Notes: generated by a model not told the origin, from the letters alone. 28,491 bases of DNA from Scleroderma bovista (GCA_037178675.1 JAYMGJ010000392.1:1-28491), one strand, 5' to 3'; positions 10,181 through 20,339 are shown, counted from the first letter of the stretch. Translations and numbers: made by a program.

Positions 10181-13100
10181 ATGAACACCATCCTCCAATA
10201 CCCATGCAGCTTCCCCGGATGCAGGCATTTTTTCAAGACACTTGGTGGTCGCAAAAAACATATTCGCTCAGCACACCCCATCCTCTCACCACCTTGTGTA
10301 CCCAGCCCTCCAGCCTCACCATGATCATCCATACGTTCTTCACATTCACCTAGCCTTCCGCCAACACAGATCCATGCAGATCAACAGTCCAACCAGGATG
10401 GCTGGGATGGGGAGGATTTCGGCCCACCACCACATTCTCCGCCACCAGACCATCATGGTCCTCAAGGGCCTGCCCCCCCTGAAGAAAATACTCAATTCTT
10501 TGGCCCTGGTGACAAGTACTACCGGTATTATCACCCTAAACTAACAGGTCAGAAACTTCTGAGTCTTTCAGGTGTATATTTGACCTCTGAACTCTCTACA
10601 GGTCAACTGTGTGATGAAAATGGAGTGTTTCTAGCCCCAGGAACTCCCCCACCGGTCAACGCCAACAATCCCCATGAGAGTCAGCTGCAATTCGAGACGG
10701 CCGAGTTTTTGTTTTCTCGGTGCCAGATGTCTGCGCCGAAGATGGATGCCCTCCTGGATCTCTGGGCTAGTTCTTTATATCCCCACCAAGCACAACCACC
10801 CTTTTCTAATCACCACCACCTGTACCGAACCATAGATGCCACTACCACTGGCGAAGTGAAGTGGCAGTGTTTTTCTGCTGGCTACACCGGTGAAATTCCA
10901 ACCATAAATCCACTGCTGTGGATGTTAAAAAAGTATGATGTTTGGTTCCGGGATCCTCGCCAAGTTGCTCGTCAAATTCTTGGGAATCCGTCTTTCTCAA
11001 ATGAGATCAATCTGCGGCTGTTCGAGGAATATTCAACAGAGGATCAGACCAGACAATACAAAGATTTCATGTCTGGAGAATGGGCTTGGGAACAGGCGGT
11101 ACGTCGTATTTTGACACCTCTTACATGGATCTCACAGATACAGGATATCATTTCCGAGGACGAGAGCATGCATGGTAGTACATTTGTACCTATCATACTC
11201 GGGAGCGACAAAACAACTGTATCTGTTGCCACTGGAAACAATGAATACTATCCTCTGTACATGTCAGTCGGAAACGTACACAACAACGTAAGGCGCGCTC
11301 ACCGAGAGGCCCTTATACTCATTGGCTTTCTTGCAATCCCTAAAAGTAAGTATTTTGTGCATATTCAACATTTGATAGTGCATGTCTCATTATCCATTCA
11401 CTAGCTACGAAAGAGCATGCCTCAGATGCGGCATTCCGCAAGTTTCGTCGGCAGCTATTCCATAGCTCACTTGCGGCCATTCTGAGTTCCCTCAAGCCTG
11501 CTATGACAACACCTGAGGTGGTCAAGTTCAGTGACGGCCACTTTCGCTGTGTAATATGGTCTTGGTCCCTATATTGCAGACTATGAGGAGCAGGCGCTCC
11601 TGACGTGTATTGTGTGTGGGTGGTGTCCAAGGTCTGTCTGAGGATTTTCTCTTTTCTTGCTACACTGCTAACTAACATCTGTGCCAGATGTCAAGCGCTA
11701 CGGGGCAACCTAGATAAAGATGCTCTTGACCGCAGTCGAGCGTTCACTGAAGTGCTGTTTGAAGAGAGCACTCTCAACCTTATGTGGGACGAATATGGCA
11801 TCGTTGGTGACCTTGTCATAGGTTTCTGTACCGTTATTCATATCTTACATTGCCTGAACCCTTTTTAGCTGTTTACGAATGATTTCCCTCGCGCTGACAT
11901 CTACCGTTTAATTACCCTGGACATTCTACACCAGCTCATAAAAGGCTGTTTCAAGGACCACTTGGTTGATTGGGTCACTGCATATATCCAAAGGAACCAC
12001 TCAAAGAGAAAGGCAGACCAAATCTTGGATGACATTGATCGCAGGTCGGTTTCTGTGATATCTGTGCTGCTTAGATACTGATGTAACCTTAGAATTGCCG
12101 CTGTAACTCTGTTTACTGGACTGCATTGTTTCCCTCAAGGACGGGGTTTCAAGCAATGGACTGGTGATGACTCGAAAGCCCTGATGAAGGTATGTCATCG
12201 TCATGCTCATGTTCAATGCCATGTCTTATTATATCGTTCTAAGGTATACATTGCCGCTATTGAAGGCTATGTGCCCGCCCGAAATCATACACACATTCCT
12301 TGCTTTCCTTGAATTCTGTTATCTAGTCTGTCGGCACATCATCTCGGAGAAAGCACTTGCAGAAATCGAAGACGCACTCAAGCGGTTCCATACCTGGCGT
12401 GAAATTTTCAGGACCGGTGACAACTCAGTTGTCACAACATTCTCCCTACCCCATCAACATTCCGCCAAACATTATCCAACACTCATCCGTCTCTTTTGTT
12501 CGCCAAATGGTCTGTGCTCATCTATCACCGAGTGCAAACACATCAAGGCTGTCAAAGAGCCTTGGCGCCAATCAAGCAAATATCAACCTCTTGGTCAAAT
12601 GCTTCTAACAAATCAGTGGTTGGACAAGATTGCCACTTCTCGCGTCGACTTCAGCAGCCGAGGGATGTTGAATCAAACATGTCTTTCATCTGCAATCGGG
12701 ACACTCTGTGAGCCACACTATTTGATTGGCTTTTTGGTGTTGCTGACCTTTGTTTACTACTTAGCACAAATATTACTTGGCAACAACGGCAATAGCGGTG
12801 ATGCCACAAACGACAATGCAGAGGAAGCTACTCACAATGGCACAAACCACACACAAGGTGCCAGCGTGCAAGACGATAGCGACATGCCTGTTGCAGAAAA
12901 TAGCCCCACGGATCTGTCTGTGCATGTGCAACTCTCGCGCACCCCTCGTAAGTTGCTCAGTCATACATTTTTGTTTGTTCTAATACAGCAGTACAGAGCG
13001 ACAGCGCCCACACACCCTATCCACACTCGGAGTCAAGCTCCACATTCCCAACTTAGTTGACTTGGTGCAGCGATTTCTCTTTGAGCAACTCAACCCAAAT

Positions 13101-13277
13101 GATCACCGTGACGCATCTGAAATTCCACTCGCTGCATGCCCTCACTATGACAGCCACATATATGTATTCAATTCAGCATGTGCAAGATTCTATGCACCAA
13201 GTGACCTCAGTGGGATTGGTGGGATGCAAACGGAGTTCATCTGTTCGATGCCTCTGTGGAGAAAGGAAGGCCCCCGG
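10181..13277 (+). pseudogene. Plavaka-type transposase gene, 5' part
   Basis: From ATG 10181 the protein opens with a C2H2 zinc finger (CSFPGC, FF, HIRSAH), then a Pro/Gln-rich linker and the Plavaka core: LCDENGVF, LFSRCQMS, KWQCFSAGYTGE, FVPIILGSDKTTVSVATG (with a conserved acidic residue), VHNNVRRAH, FRKFRRQLFH, CPRCQA, LMWDEYGIVGDL, FTNDFPRADI, KDHLVDW, GFKQWTGDDSKALMK, FSLPHQHSAKHYP and SSITECKHIKAVKEPWR. Introns: 10548-10601, 11346-11404, 11632-11687, one ending at 11868 (donor unclear), 12045-12092, 12190-12243, 12708-12764, 12948-12996. Damage: TGA at 10322-10324 (CGA expected), frameshift near 11557, unclear splice near 11820, frameshift near 12272. The exon that begins at 12997 is cut at 13277 by the LTR-like element. 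It would encode a cut-and-paste transposase; this copy is inactive. Confidence 0.82.
13274..13277. repeat. Target-site duplication CCGG, left side
   Basis: CCGG immediately precedes the TGTCACG end of the LTR-like element and recurs at 15377-15380 just after its CA end. If the duplication was 5 bp, the outer base differs (C against A). Confidence 0.6.
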
Positions 13278-15376
13278 TGTCACGCACCAAACAGGTTTGG
13301 TACAGTGAACATGGAAGATAACGCCTATATCGAATGATCCTTATGCGAAGGATAAGCACGACGGACCCTCATCGTAGCCATCTATCGCACAAGAAGACTA
13401 TCCTGATGCGAGAGACGAATGCCAATGCAGACAGTCATCTATTGCACGAGAACCGCCAAGAAGCAGAAGAAACTGAAGGAATAACGTCAATTGTGGTATG
13501 AGAAAGGAATGCACACGTCTGCAGTCCAACTCCCATACCAGAACGATCAAAGAAGCCGAAGAATTGACAGAGAAACAAAGGAGAAAGAGAAGAAATGATT
13601 TTTAGTGCCCAAATGTCATTTTTAGGTGCCCAGTGCCGGCATTCCGATATTTTGAATAGCTCCGTCGTTTCTAAAGCTATCAGGCACATGACTATACCGT
13701 CAGAGAGCCTAGAACGTGGTCTATCTGCCTGTCAAGTTCCGACGCAAATCCGTTCATTTCCCACGGAGATATTCCCCCTGCAATCCAGACGTTCGCTTCA
13801 TCGCTCACTATGGAGTCCGTATTTTCTCTGGATCATTTCTCTGCTATTGCTGCAGATCTCCACTATGTCCTGCTCTTAGGACAGCCTCTCCCAGAGTTCC
13901 TGTGCACTGCCTGGCACATATCTTCCCAGCCTGCTCCCTCAGTCCCTCTCATTCTCGGTCAGCGCGTTCTCCTCGTCAGTCTGCGTCAAGGACGTACTTT
14001 GGTCATCTTAGGTCTATTGTCAAGCTTGAGAAGTCTTCTCTGGTCGTCTCTGTGTCCCCTGAGCCCTCAGCCTATGGTCCCTTCCTCCCAGATACTTGCC
14101 ATGTCCATCTTCCTCTGTCGTTTGTCTCACTTCCCTGGATGCGTCGAATTCAGTACTCTATCCGCTTCCCTACTTTCAGACAACATCCCCCAGCACCATG
14201 ACAGTAATGCCCCCACTTTATAGTGCTATTAGGAAGAAGAACCCTCTCTCGTTCTTTCCCAGAAGAGAGCTCATCAAGGGAGCCCATGGTTGTGCTTCAG
14301 CGGCGCTAGAACACATGCACTATACCTTAGTGTATGCTGACCCCCCAAAAAGACCTCTGGACCCCTGGTACCCTTCTTGTGGCTGTTTTGTCTTGGATCA
14401 ATCCCCCTGTTTATATCAGATCTTCCCCATTGTTGTCCCATCAAATTCCTGATGGTACACAGCCCCCCATCAAACTTCTTAGGCTGTGCATCAATGACTC
14501 CTTCTGCTGTGCAGTGACTCATCCCTTGCTTACTGATGCTCTCTTGTCATCAGTATTACTCTATCCCTTTCGCATTTTTGGTATATTACTCAGCTGATGA
14601 CTCACTCCCTTACCAATCAATCTTGTCATGCAGCTTACTCATTCCTTTACTCAGCAGCTTATTCATGCTCCCTATGCTTACTCATTCCTGCTTATCCCTT
14701 GCTTACTGATTGCTTACAAACCCCTTACAAAGCTCTTACCAATCCCTTACCAATCCTTGACAAATTCTGCTTACTCCCTTCTCTTTTTGTACTTTAATGC
14801 TGTGCCCCCCCCATGTATTTAAACCCCTGGGCTCAGCCCAGTGATAGAAGACCCAATTGCACGAAATTATCCCTCTCTCAGACTCTCTCAGTCAGTATCC
14901 CCTCAGCTCTTTGAGTCTTGTAGGCTTCAGTGAAAGTCTAAAGGCTCTAATATCTCAAGTTTATTCAATCCATTCAAGTCCAAGTATTTCTCTAGGCTCA
15001 AGCGGAGTCTAGCCAGTCAATCCTTCATCTCTCATTGCTTCTGGACGCCAGGAGCCCCCTTGTCCCCTTGCTGCACCAATCTCTAGGTGTAGTATCGCTG
15101 TTTCAGCCTCAGTCAACCCAATCCCCGCTTTGACACTTCCTAGGCTTTAGGAAGAGTCCAGACCCCTATCCCCTTCATCATCTATTGCTCCTGTACCCCA
15201 GGAGTATCCTGCATCATCGTCTGCATCACCCTGTTGGTGTAGATCCCCTTCCCCCCTCCTCAGCACATCCTCTCTGGACACCGCGGAGGTAAACCACCAC
15301 TCGCACTTTTTCGTAGTCCTTTGTTGGTGTTGTGTTTGGGTTATTACTCCGACCCAAATCCACACTTTGACTCACA
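13278..15376 (+). mobile_element. LTR-like element (solo LTR?) inside the Plavaka gene
   Basis: A 2,099-bp insertion starts TGTCACGCACC and ends ACTCACA, flanked by CCGG. Removing 13278-15380 rejoins the two Plavaka pieces in frame (codon CGG 13275-13277 followed by AAA 15381-15383), which fixes the borders. Its first 1,699 bp are the right inverted arm. A GTATTTAAACCCC box near 14815-14827 and the TG...CA ends suggest a solo LTR with promoter. The last 400 bp (14977-15376) are pyrimidine-rich with two related blocks near 14995-15095 and 15142-15245, each with a CTAGG start, a CCAGGAG segment and a GTGTAG end. No gag or pol is present. The ORFs of 60-161 codons inside it show no family resemblance. 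An unclassified non-autonomous element is the alternative. Confidence 0.72.
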
Positions 15377-15380
15377 CCGG
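15377..15380. repeat. Target-site duplication CCGG, right side
   Basis: Second copy of the CCGG at 13274-13277; the Plavaka frame resumes at the next base. Confidence 0.6.
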
Positions 15381-15761
15381 AAAGACTGTGTGTTTGTCAC
15401 GACAAACCCAGAGGCCACTGGGATGCGGGCTCTTGACATTGCTCGCATCCTATCATTCTTTTCATTCAGCTATCAGTCTGAATTATATGAGTGTGCCGTC
15501 ATTCAGTGGTTTGACAAGATTGGTGATGCCCCAGACAAGGACACTGGAATATGGATGGTCTGTCCCAGTTACCTACCCAACCATACACCCCACCTCGCAA
15601 TTATTCACATTGATACCATCCATCACAGTGCCCATTTGATCCCTATATATGGTACCAATGCTATCTCCTGCAATATAAAGCCTTGCCATTCCTACGATGC
15701 GTTTCGAGCATTCTATGTCAACAAATATGTAGATCATCATGCATTTGAAATAGCAAGCTAA
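15381..15761 (+). pseudogene. Plavaka-type transposase gene, 3' part
   Basis: This is the C-terminal piece of the gene that begins at 10181, cut off from it by the LTR-like element. The frame opens with KDCVFVTTNPE, then ALDIARILSFFSFSYQSELY, VIQWFDKIGD, PDKDTGIWMV, IIHIDTIHHSAHLIPIYGTN and a YVDHHAFEIAS end at TAA 15759-15761, a tail typical of Plavaka proteins. The piece itself has no internal stop. An ORF can be extended upstream to 15321, but those first 20 codons are element sequence. Confidence 0.82.
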
Positions 15762-15784
15762 TACATTGAAGTGGTATACATAGA

Positions 15785-16140
15785 ATTTTTGTCTATTAAA
15801 TAGCGAGTGTGTGTCACAGGCCAGGTCGGTGACAGTGCTGTATAGCGTGTGGTGGGGGAACACACCTCCTTTGAAGTGGGTATATATAGAAATTATTACC
15901 CATTAAATAGTGAGCGTGTGTCACAGGCCAGGTCAGTGATGACTCGGTATAGTCTGTGTGTGGGGGAAACGCACCTTCTGAGACGAAGACGGCGGCAGTT
16001 ATCTTGGAGAAATTATTGGCCGTTAAATAGCGAGCATGTGTCACAGGCCAGGTCGGTGATGACTCTGTATAGTCTGCGTGTGGGGGAAACGCACCTTCTG
16101 AGACGAGGACGGCAGCAGTTATCTGTAGCAACACAACTGG
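15785..16140. repeat. Tandem repeats of about 107-120 bp, 3 copies
   Basis: Units share ATTAAATAGYGAGYRTGTGTCACAGGCCAGGTCRGTGA, TGTATAGYSTGTG, GGGGGAAACGCACCTTCTGAGACGA and GGCRGCAGTTATC. GTGTCACAGG recurs at 15811, 15918 and 16038, again at 16602 after an insertion-like block, and in diverged form near 17160-17190 (GAGTCACAGCCCAGG). No coding role is seen. Confidence 0.82.
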
Positions 16141-16172
16141 GGCAACAGCAACGGGGTAGCGCAAGCGTACCT

Positions 16173-16582
16173 TGATAGCTAGTAGCTGGTTCTTGAAGTT
16201 GAGTTGTTTTGTGAAGTAGCGAGTAATGAGAGAACAGTTGAACTGTATTGAACTAAGGAACTACAGGGTATCCTACAGGGTATATATACCTGTGGTACAT
16301 GGTCTGTGTGTAGATAAGTATTATTCTCGCCTATTTCACCATATTCCCATATGTAGTAGGTGCAGTTTCCATAAACATAGTTATCTGGAAACGTGCCTGT
16401 AACGTGCATCAGCATGTGTTATACACGTGCCTTGCATGTGATAGTTCCGGCTATCTTGTGGAGCCGGTCATGTGATCTACCGGTAATCCGGTTGACGCTA
16501 CTCCGAATCACATGTAACTGTGATCTCTGGAAATCTCCAAGATTAGATTAAGATAAGATATAATCATACTTTCTTGTCGACA
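16173..16582 (-). mobile_element. Possible solo LTR inside the tandem repeat
   Basis: A 410-bp block unlike its surroundings separates repeat units. On the minus strand it runs TGTCGACAAG ... CTAGCTATCA (TG...CA) and has a GTATATATACCC box at about 16278-16289, two-thirds of the way along, as in an LTR. No clean target duplication was found (TTATC on one side, TACCT on the other), so this is a tentative call. Confidence 0.35.
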
Positions 16583-16601
16583 TTATCTTGGAGGCGAGCG
16601 T

Positions 16602-17200
16602 GTGTCACAGGCCAGGTCGGTGATGACTCTGTATAGTCCACGTGTAGGGGAAATGCGCCTTCTGAGACGAAGAGGGCGGCAGGCATGGGGGGTGCGGGTG
16701 ATGCAGGAGGCGAGTGACGCAGAGGAAGAGGAGGCGGGTGAAGCAGAGGTGGGTGTCAGGTTGCCGCGAGACAGACGCTGCAGATGTGCTTACCCTCCAG
16801 ATGCGAGTGGGAGGGATAAGACTGCGCCCAAAAGCCATCAGATACGATCGGGGGGGATAGAACTCCGGGCAAGCGAAGAGGGGGGCGACGAACTTGAGAA
16901 TGGGTCAGGTTGCCGTGAAATGGATGCTGCAGATGTGCTTACCCTTCAGATGCGAGTGGGAGGGATAAGACAGTGTGCCCAAAAGCCATCAGATATGATC
17001 GGGGGGAATAGAACTCCAGGCAAGTGAAGTGGGGGGCGACAAACTTAAGAATGAGTCAGGTTGCCGTGAAACGGACGCTGCGGATGTGCTTACCCTTCAG
17101 ATGCGAGTGGGAGGGATAAGAAGGCTGCCAGTGAGCCCTGTACACGCTTTCTTGTCCGTTAAATAACGATCATGAGTCACAGCCCAGGTTTAGCGTGATA
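16602..17200. repeat. Tandem repeats of about 150 bp, 2.5 copies
   Basis: After one more 120-bp-type unit at 16602-16690, a GTCAGGTTGCCGYGARAYRGAYGCTGC block recurs at 16755, 16904 and 17055, each followed by GATGTGCTTACCCT and GATGCGAGTGGGAGGGATAAG. The second and third copies show CG to CA or TG changes against the first. A 141-codon ORF spans the repeat on the plus strand and is not considered a gene. Confidence 0.82.
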
Positions 17201-17339
17201 TTTCCTGCGGTGGAGAGCATATGAGAGAAAATATGAAACGGAAATGGTGGCAGCTCCAAGCAAACGAAGAGTGGGTTGTGTGAGGGCGTCTCCCAGGGAC
17301 TTAGCAAAATTTTGGTTGCAGTGTGATTATATCAGCAGA

Positions 17340-17660
17340 TCCCAAACAGTGCACAACACCGATGCGGCAACAGCGTCCACTGCGACTGGCACGACCACAA
17401 TCACGACGACCGTTAATGCACAACCAACACGATGGCCACAACCACAACGTCAACGAGTTGTTGTCATCGGCGATGACGGCGGTGGCGATCAACTGACCAT
17501 CACCGCTGACGGCGACAATGACAACAACGCATGACAACGACAACAACTGTCGCTGCCGTGACGCCAATAGTACGACGAGTTCCAACGTTGATGATGGTGT
17601 CGATGGTGACAACCAGCCCACCACCACCACCACCGACGACGACGGCAATAGAATACCAAC
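17340..17660. repeat. Low-complexity ACR/GAY-rich tract
   Basis: Dense CAAC, GACGA, CACCA and GGTGG trinucleotide-like runs, for example CCACCACCACCACCACCGAC near 17620. ORFs on both strands give Thr/Asp/Asn-rich strings without domains. 17661-18390 is AT-rich, with scattered TTTTGA/TCAAAA motifs (for example TATTTTGACGGACATCAAAATA at 18151-18172) and no recognisable gene. Confidence 0.65.
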
Positions 17661-18390
17661 TGTATTCAACTTAGTCAACTTATTTTCCTTATTTTCCTTA
17701 ATGCAATGCTCCTTGTTTGTCTTTTTTGACTTACTGTAAGCAACTTGTAGTTTTCCAGAGTTGCGGAAAAGTACAAAAAGGGTAATAAAGTGTGATTAAG
17801 TAACCTGTCAAATTCCTGATCAGTGCGCCGTTGATGAAATGAGCAAATCACACATGGGAAATTTCAATGTTTTGATGTCAACAAAATTTAATTCCAAACA
17901 CAAATGTAGAATATTATCTTCCAATATTGTATAATCTAGTTTGCAGAATTTCATATTTGGAGGTACCATCAGAATGTCCATCAATATATATACTTCTGTG
18001 AACAATTAAGTCTTGCTCAAAATAGATAAGCAAATTATATGTTTTGTGGGTATCAAAATCCTTGCTAGTAGATTATATTCTGTAGGAGATTTAAAGACCA
18101 ACAAAAGAATATATTTTGACGGCCACAACAGAACATTATATCTGATAGATTATTTTGACGGACATCAAAATATAATTTTTGGGCGACCTCAAAATCAACA
18201 CAGTGAATAATATATTTTACCCTTGGCAAAAGTAATCGCCCACTGAGTGCCCACCCAGCACCCACCAGTAGACCGCTCAGCCCCCGCTTACTGCCCGCTC
18301 ATTCGGCGGATCAATTGCAGAGTTCATATATCTGTATTTATCTGTATCACTACAAGTACAAGTGTAACAATGGTACATATTTGGTACATA

Positions 18391-19730
18391 TTATCTTACA
18401 ACTATCACAGGCAACTCAGTTACAGGGGAAAACAACTGGAAGAGTTCTTTTAATTGTTGATCAGGTTTTGTGCAATCAGTAGATAGGTAGAGTCTGTCAA
18501 TATGTGGGAAGACCGCCAGCCAGGGAGCGTAGTATGGCTATCAGGAGTCATGTCATTCAACAATAGAGTATACATAACAATAAAACGCACAATTATGTCG
18601 TGCTTGGGCAAATCAAAGCACATGAGAAAGAGTACCTTGACGAGGCAACTTGGGACAGGCTGTCTGGGGGTTTCGAGAAGACAACGATCTGTTTCAGCAG
18701 GAATGCGCACGTGAAGCTCATCTAATTCAGGGAAATAGGCAGCACAGGCCAGAACCTCTTCAAGAAGAGGGACTTCTGAAGATGATTGCCGAAAGCGAAC
18801 GGTGAGTGATTCTAGTGTAGTGGGCAGCATGGCAAAGCTTGCAAGAGAGTGGATACAGGCAGGGGGACCATCGAGGCGCTCCAAGGAAGGGAGGGGAAGG
18901 CATACAGGCGCACGGGACAAGCGCGAAATGGTGGGATGACCTTGAGAAAAAGTGAGGTCTCTGACATTATGGCGGGCTAAGAATGTAACCAAGCTGTAGG
19001 CGGGGCAACTATCATCTACTTCTAGTGAGCGAAGATGTTGCATCAATAAATGCCCAAGCAAAGTCGACCACTGCGCAGCTGTGAGCAATGTATTCTTCAA
19101 GATGAGACGGGAGATCGGTGAGTTGTACAAAGTAGTAACTGTGAAAGGGATAACTGCCGGCGAGAAGAGGAGTGATGATGTCATCTCTAGGACTTCGAGC
19201 TTGCTGAAACATGATGGAGCTGCCCTGGTAAAACTACTCAACCTGAGGTCTGCTCGCGGTACTCCATAGGTTTGTTGGACATCATGGCAGTGGAGGTTTT
19301 TGCACCCAGATACTCGAATACAATTCAATAGACGGACGAATGAGTGGGTTGGCTGCCTTGGAGCGGTGAGAAGCTGCAAATGAACTCGCGGAAAGGATTC
19401 ATATCCTTTCAGTGACTCGAAGAAGACGCTGAGAACATTTAAATGACAATCAGTGGTCGCTCCTGTAACAGAAAACCAGATAGAATCTGGCAAAATGAAG
19501 GCATTGGTGCGCCTCCAGATAGAGAGAGCTTCCAAGACGGCATATTCTATATTCAGGGCAACTGGCGCCTGGGGTGGCTCAAAGCGTAAAAGCCGAAAAA
19601 ATGGAGGCGCGGCTACCTCCCGGAATAGCCTGGATACTTGAGTCAAAATCCGAAGTGATTCCCATGGAAGATAGGTGGCGATGAGGGCCAGCAATTCATT
19701 CGGCAAATACAACATAAAACATATCTGCAT
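18391..19730 (-). CDS. F-box protein
   Basis: The first exon 19730-18637/18636 is a continuous 365-codon frame. The N-terminus LPNELLALIATYLPWESL, then QVSRLFREVA, is an F-box, the Skp1-binding part of SCF ubiquitin ligases. The rest is rich in Leu with LRR-like strands (LKNTLL, LRSLEVDD, VRDLTFSQG, LESLTVRF, LDELHVRIP), as in basidiomycete F-box/LRR proteins. Two ends are possible. Unspliced, it stops at 18450 (426 residues). With an intron 18635-18538 (GTACTC...GATAG, 98 nt) a second exon 18537-18391 adds an LRR-like tail (VFPHIDRLYLS...) for 413 residues. I prefer the spliced form because its tail looks more like coding sequence. M at 19715 is an alternative start. No damage seen; the target is unknown. 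Confidence 0.78.
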
Positions 19731-19909
19731 GATGAGATTACTCAGATGTACTCGCTAAAGTATAATAAGACGACATACCAAAATACTGCCCTGTAAATAT
19801 GGCTGATCGTGACTACCAACTTTATTGCCATGGAGGTACGCTGGAGCGACGTCAATTTGCTAATTGGGAACCCATCAGTTTTATTGGTCGGGTAGCGAAG
19901 AAAGTGCGA

Positions 19910-20338
19910 TTACTGCGTAGTCATACGAACAACTTTGTTGGGCTGATGCACCCCGATGAACTCCACACTACGTTTGCGCTTGAGAGAGACCACTTGGCGA
20001 CGGGGAGGACCTCCATCCTTCACAGACATCAGCTTTTAGTTGGACATCAGAGAATATGTACTTACAACTAGGCGAGCAAGCTTATTCGGCAGATGAACCC
20101 CAAGAAACTTCTCACTATGCTTGCACTTCAAAGGAACATTGTCAGACACTGGAGAAAACGGAGCTGAATGGGTTACCTTCTGCGGGGACACCTTGAGAAG
20201 ATCCTCGCTAACACTAAGCTTACGCTTCACAGGAATCACAGGATGACCTCCGTCAGAAGATGACGAGTTGGAACGGGTAGCCAGCCCAGGACCAACTTGT
20301 TGGATACGTGTGAGTCGACATCTGTGCGTATCAATCAT
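19910..20338 (-). CDS. Small hypothetical protein, 126 residues, two exons
   Basis: Exon 1 is 20338-20066 (91 codons), the intron 20065-20018 (48 nt, GTAAGT...GAAG), exon 2 20017-19910 ending TAA. Both exons carry the same motif: PVKRKLS... with FLGVHLPNKLARL in exon 1, and SLKRKRS with EFIGVHQPNKVVR in exon 2, each after a DGG segment. Ser/Lys/Arg-rich surroundings suggest a nuclear or disordered protein; that is inference. I do not recognise a family. The 5' end is uncertain: TGACTGATGATTGATACGCACAG just upstream of 20320 looks like a branch point and acceptor, so the ATG at 20338 may lie in an intron of a longer gene. It is 179 bp downstream-strand-wise from the F-box start, with which it shares orientation. 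Confidence 0.55.
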
Positions 20339-20339
20339 C

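Noticed and set aside
5026..14976. The arms as terminal inverted repeats of one giant DNA transposon
   Set aside because: The right copy continues 400 bp past the arm to a target duplication, and the left copy is truncated and lies inside a copia gag. Two insertions of one LTR-like element explain this better; no duplication flanks the outer arm ends.
1..15761. Classical RIP as the cause of the C-to-T stops
   Set aside because: RIP is best known in Ascomycota and some Pucciniomycotina. With CpG-biased changes, methylcytosine deamination is the simpler reading; not excluded without counts.
16602..17027. 141-codon ORF
   Set aside because: It runs through the 120- and 150-bp tandem repeats, so its protein is repeat-derived.
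17244..17739. ORFs giving Thr/Asp/Asn-rich proteins
   Set aside because: Low-complexity triplet-like DNA opens several frames on both strands; no domain.
19799..20071. 90-codon plus-strand ORF
   Set aside because: It overlaps, on the other strand, a two-exon gene with a repeated motif and a clean 48-nt intron.
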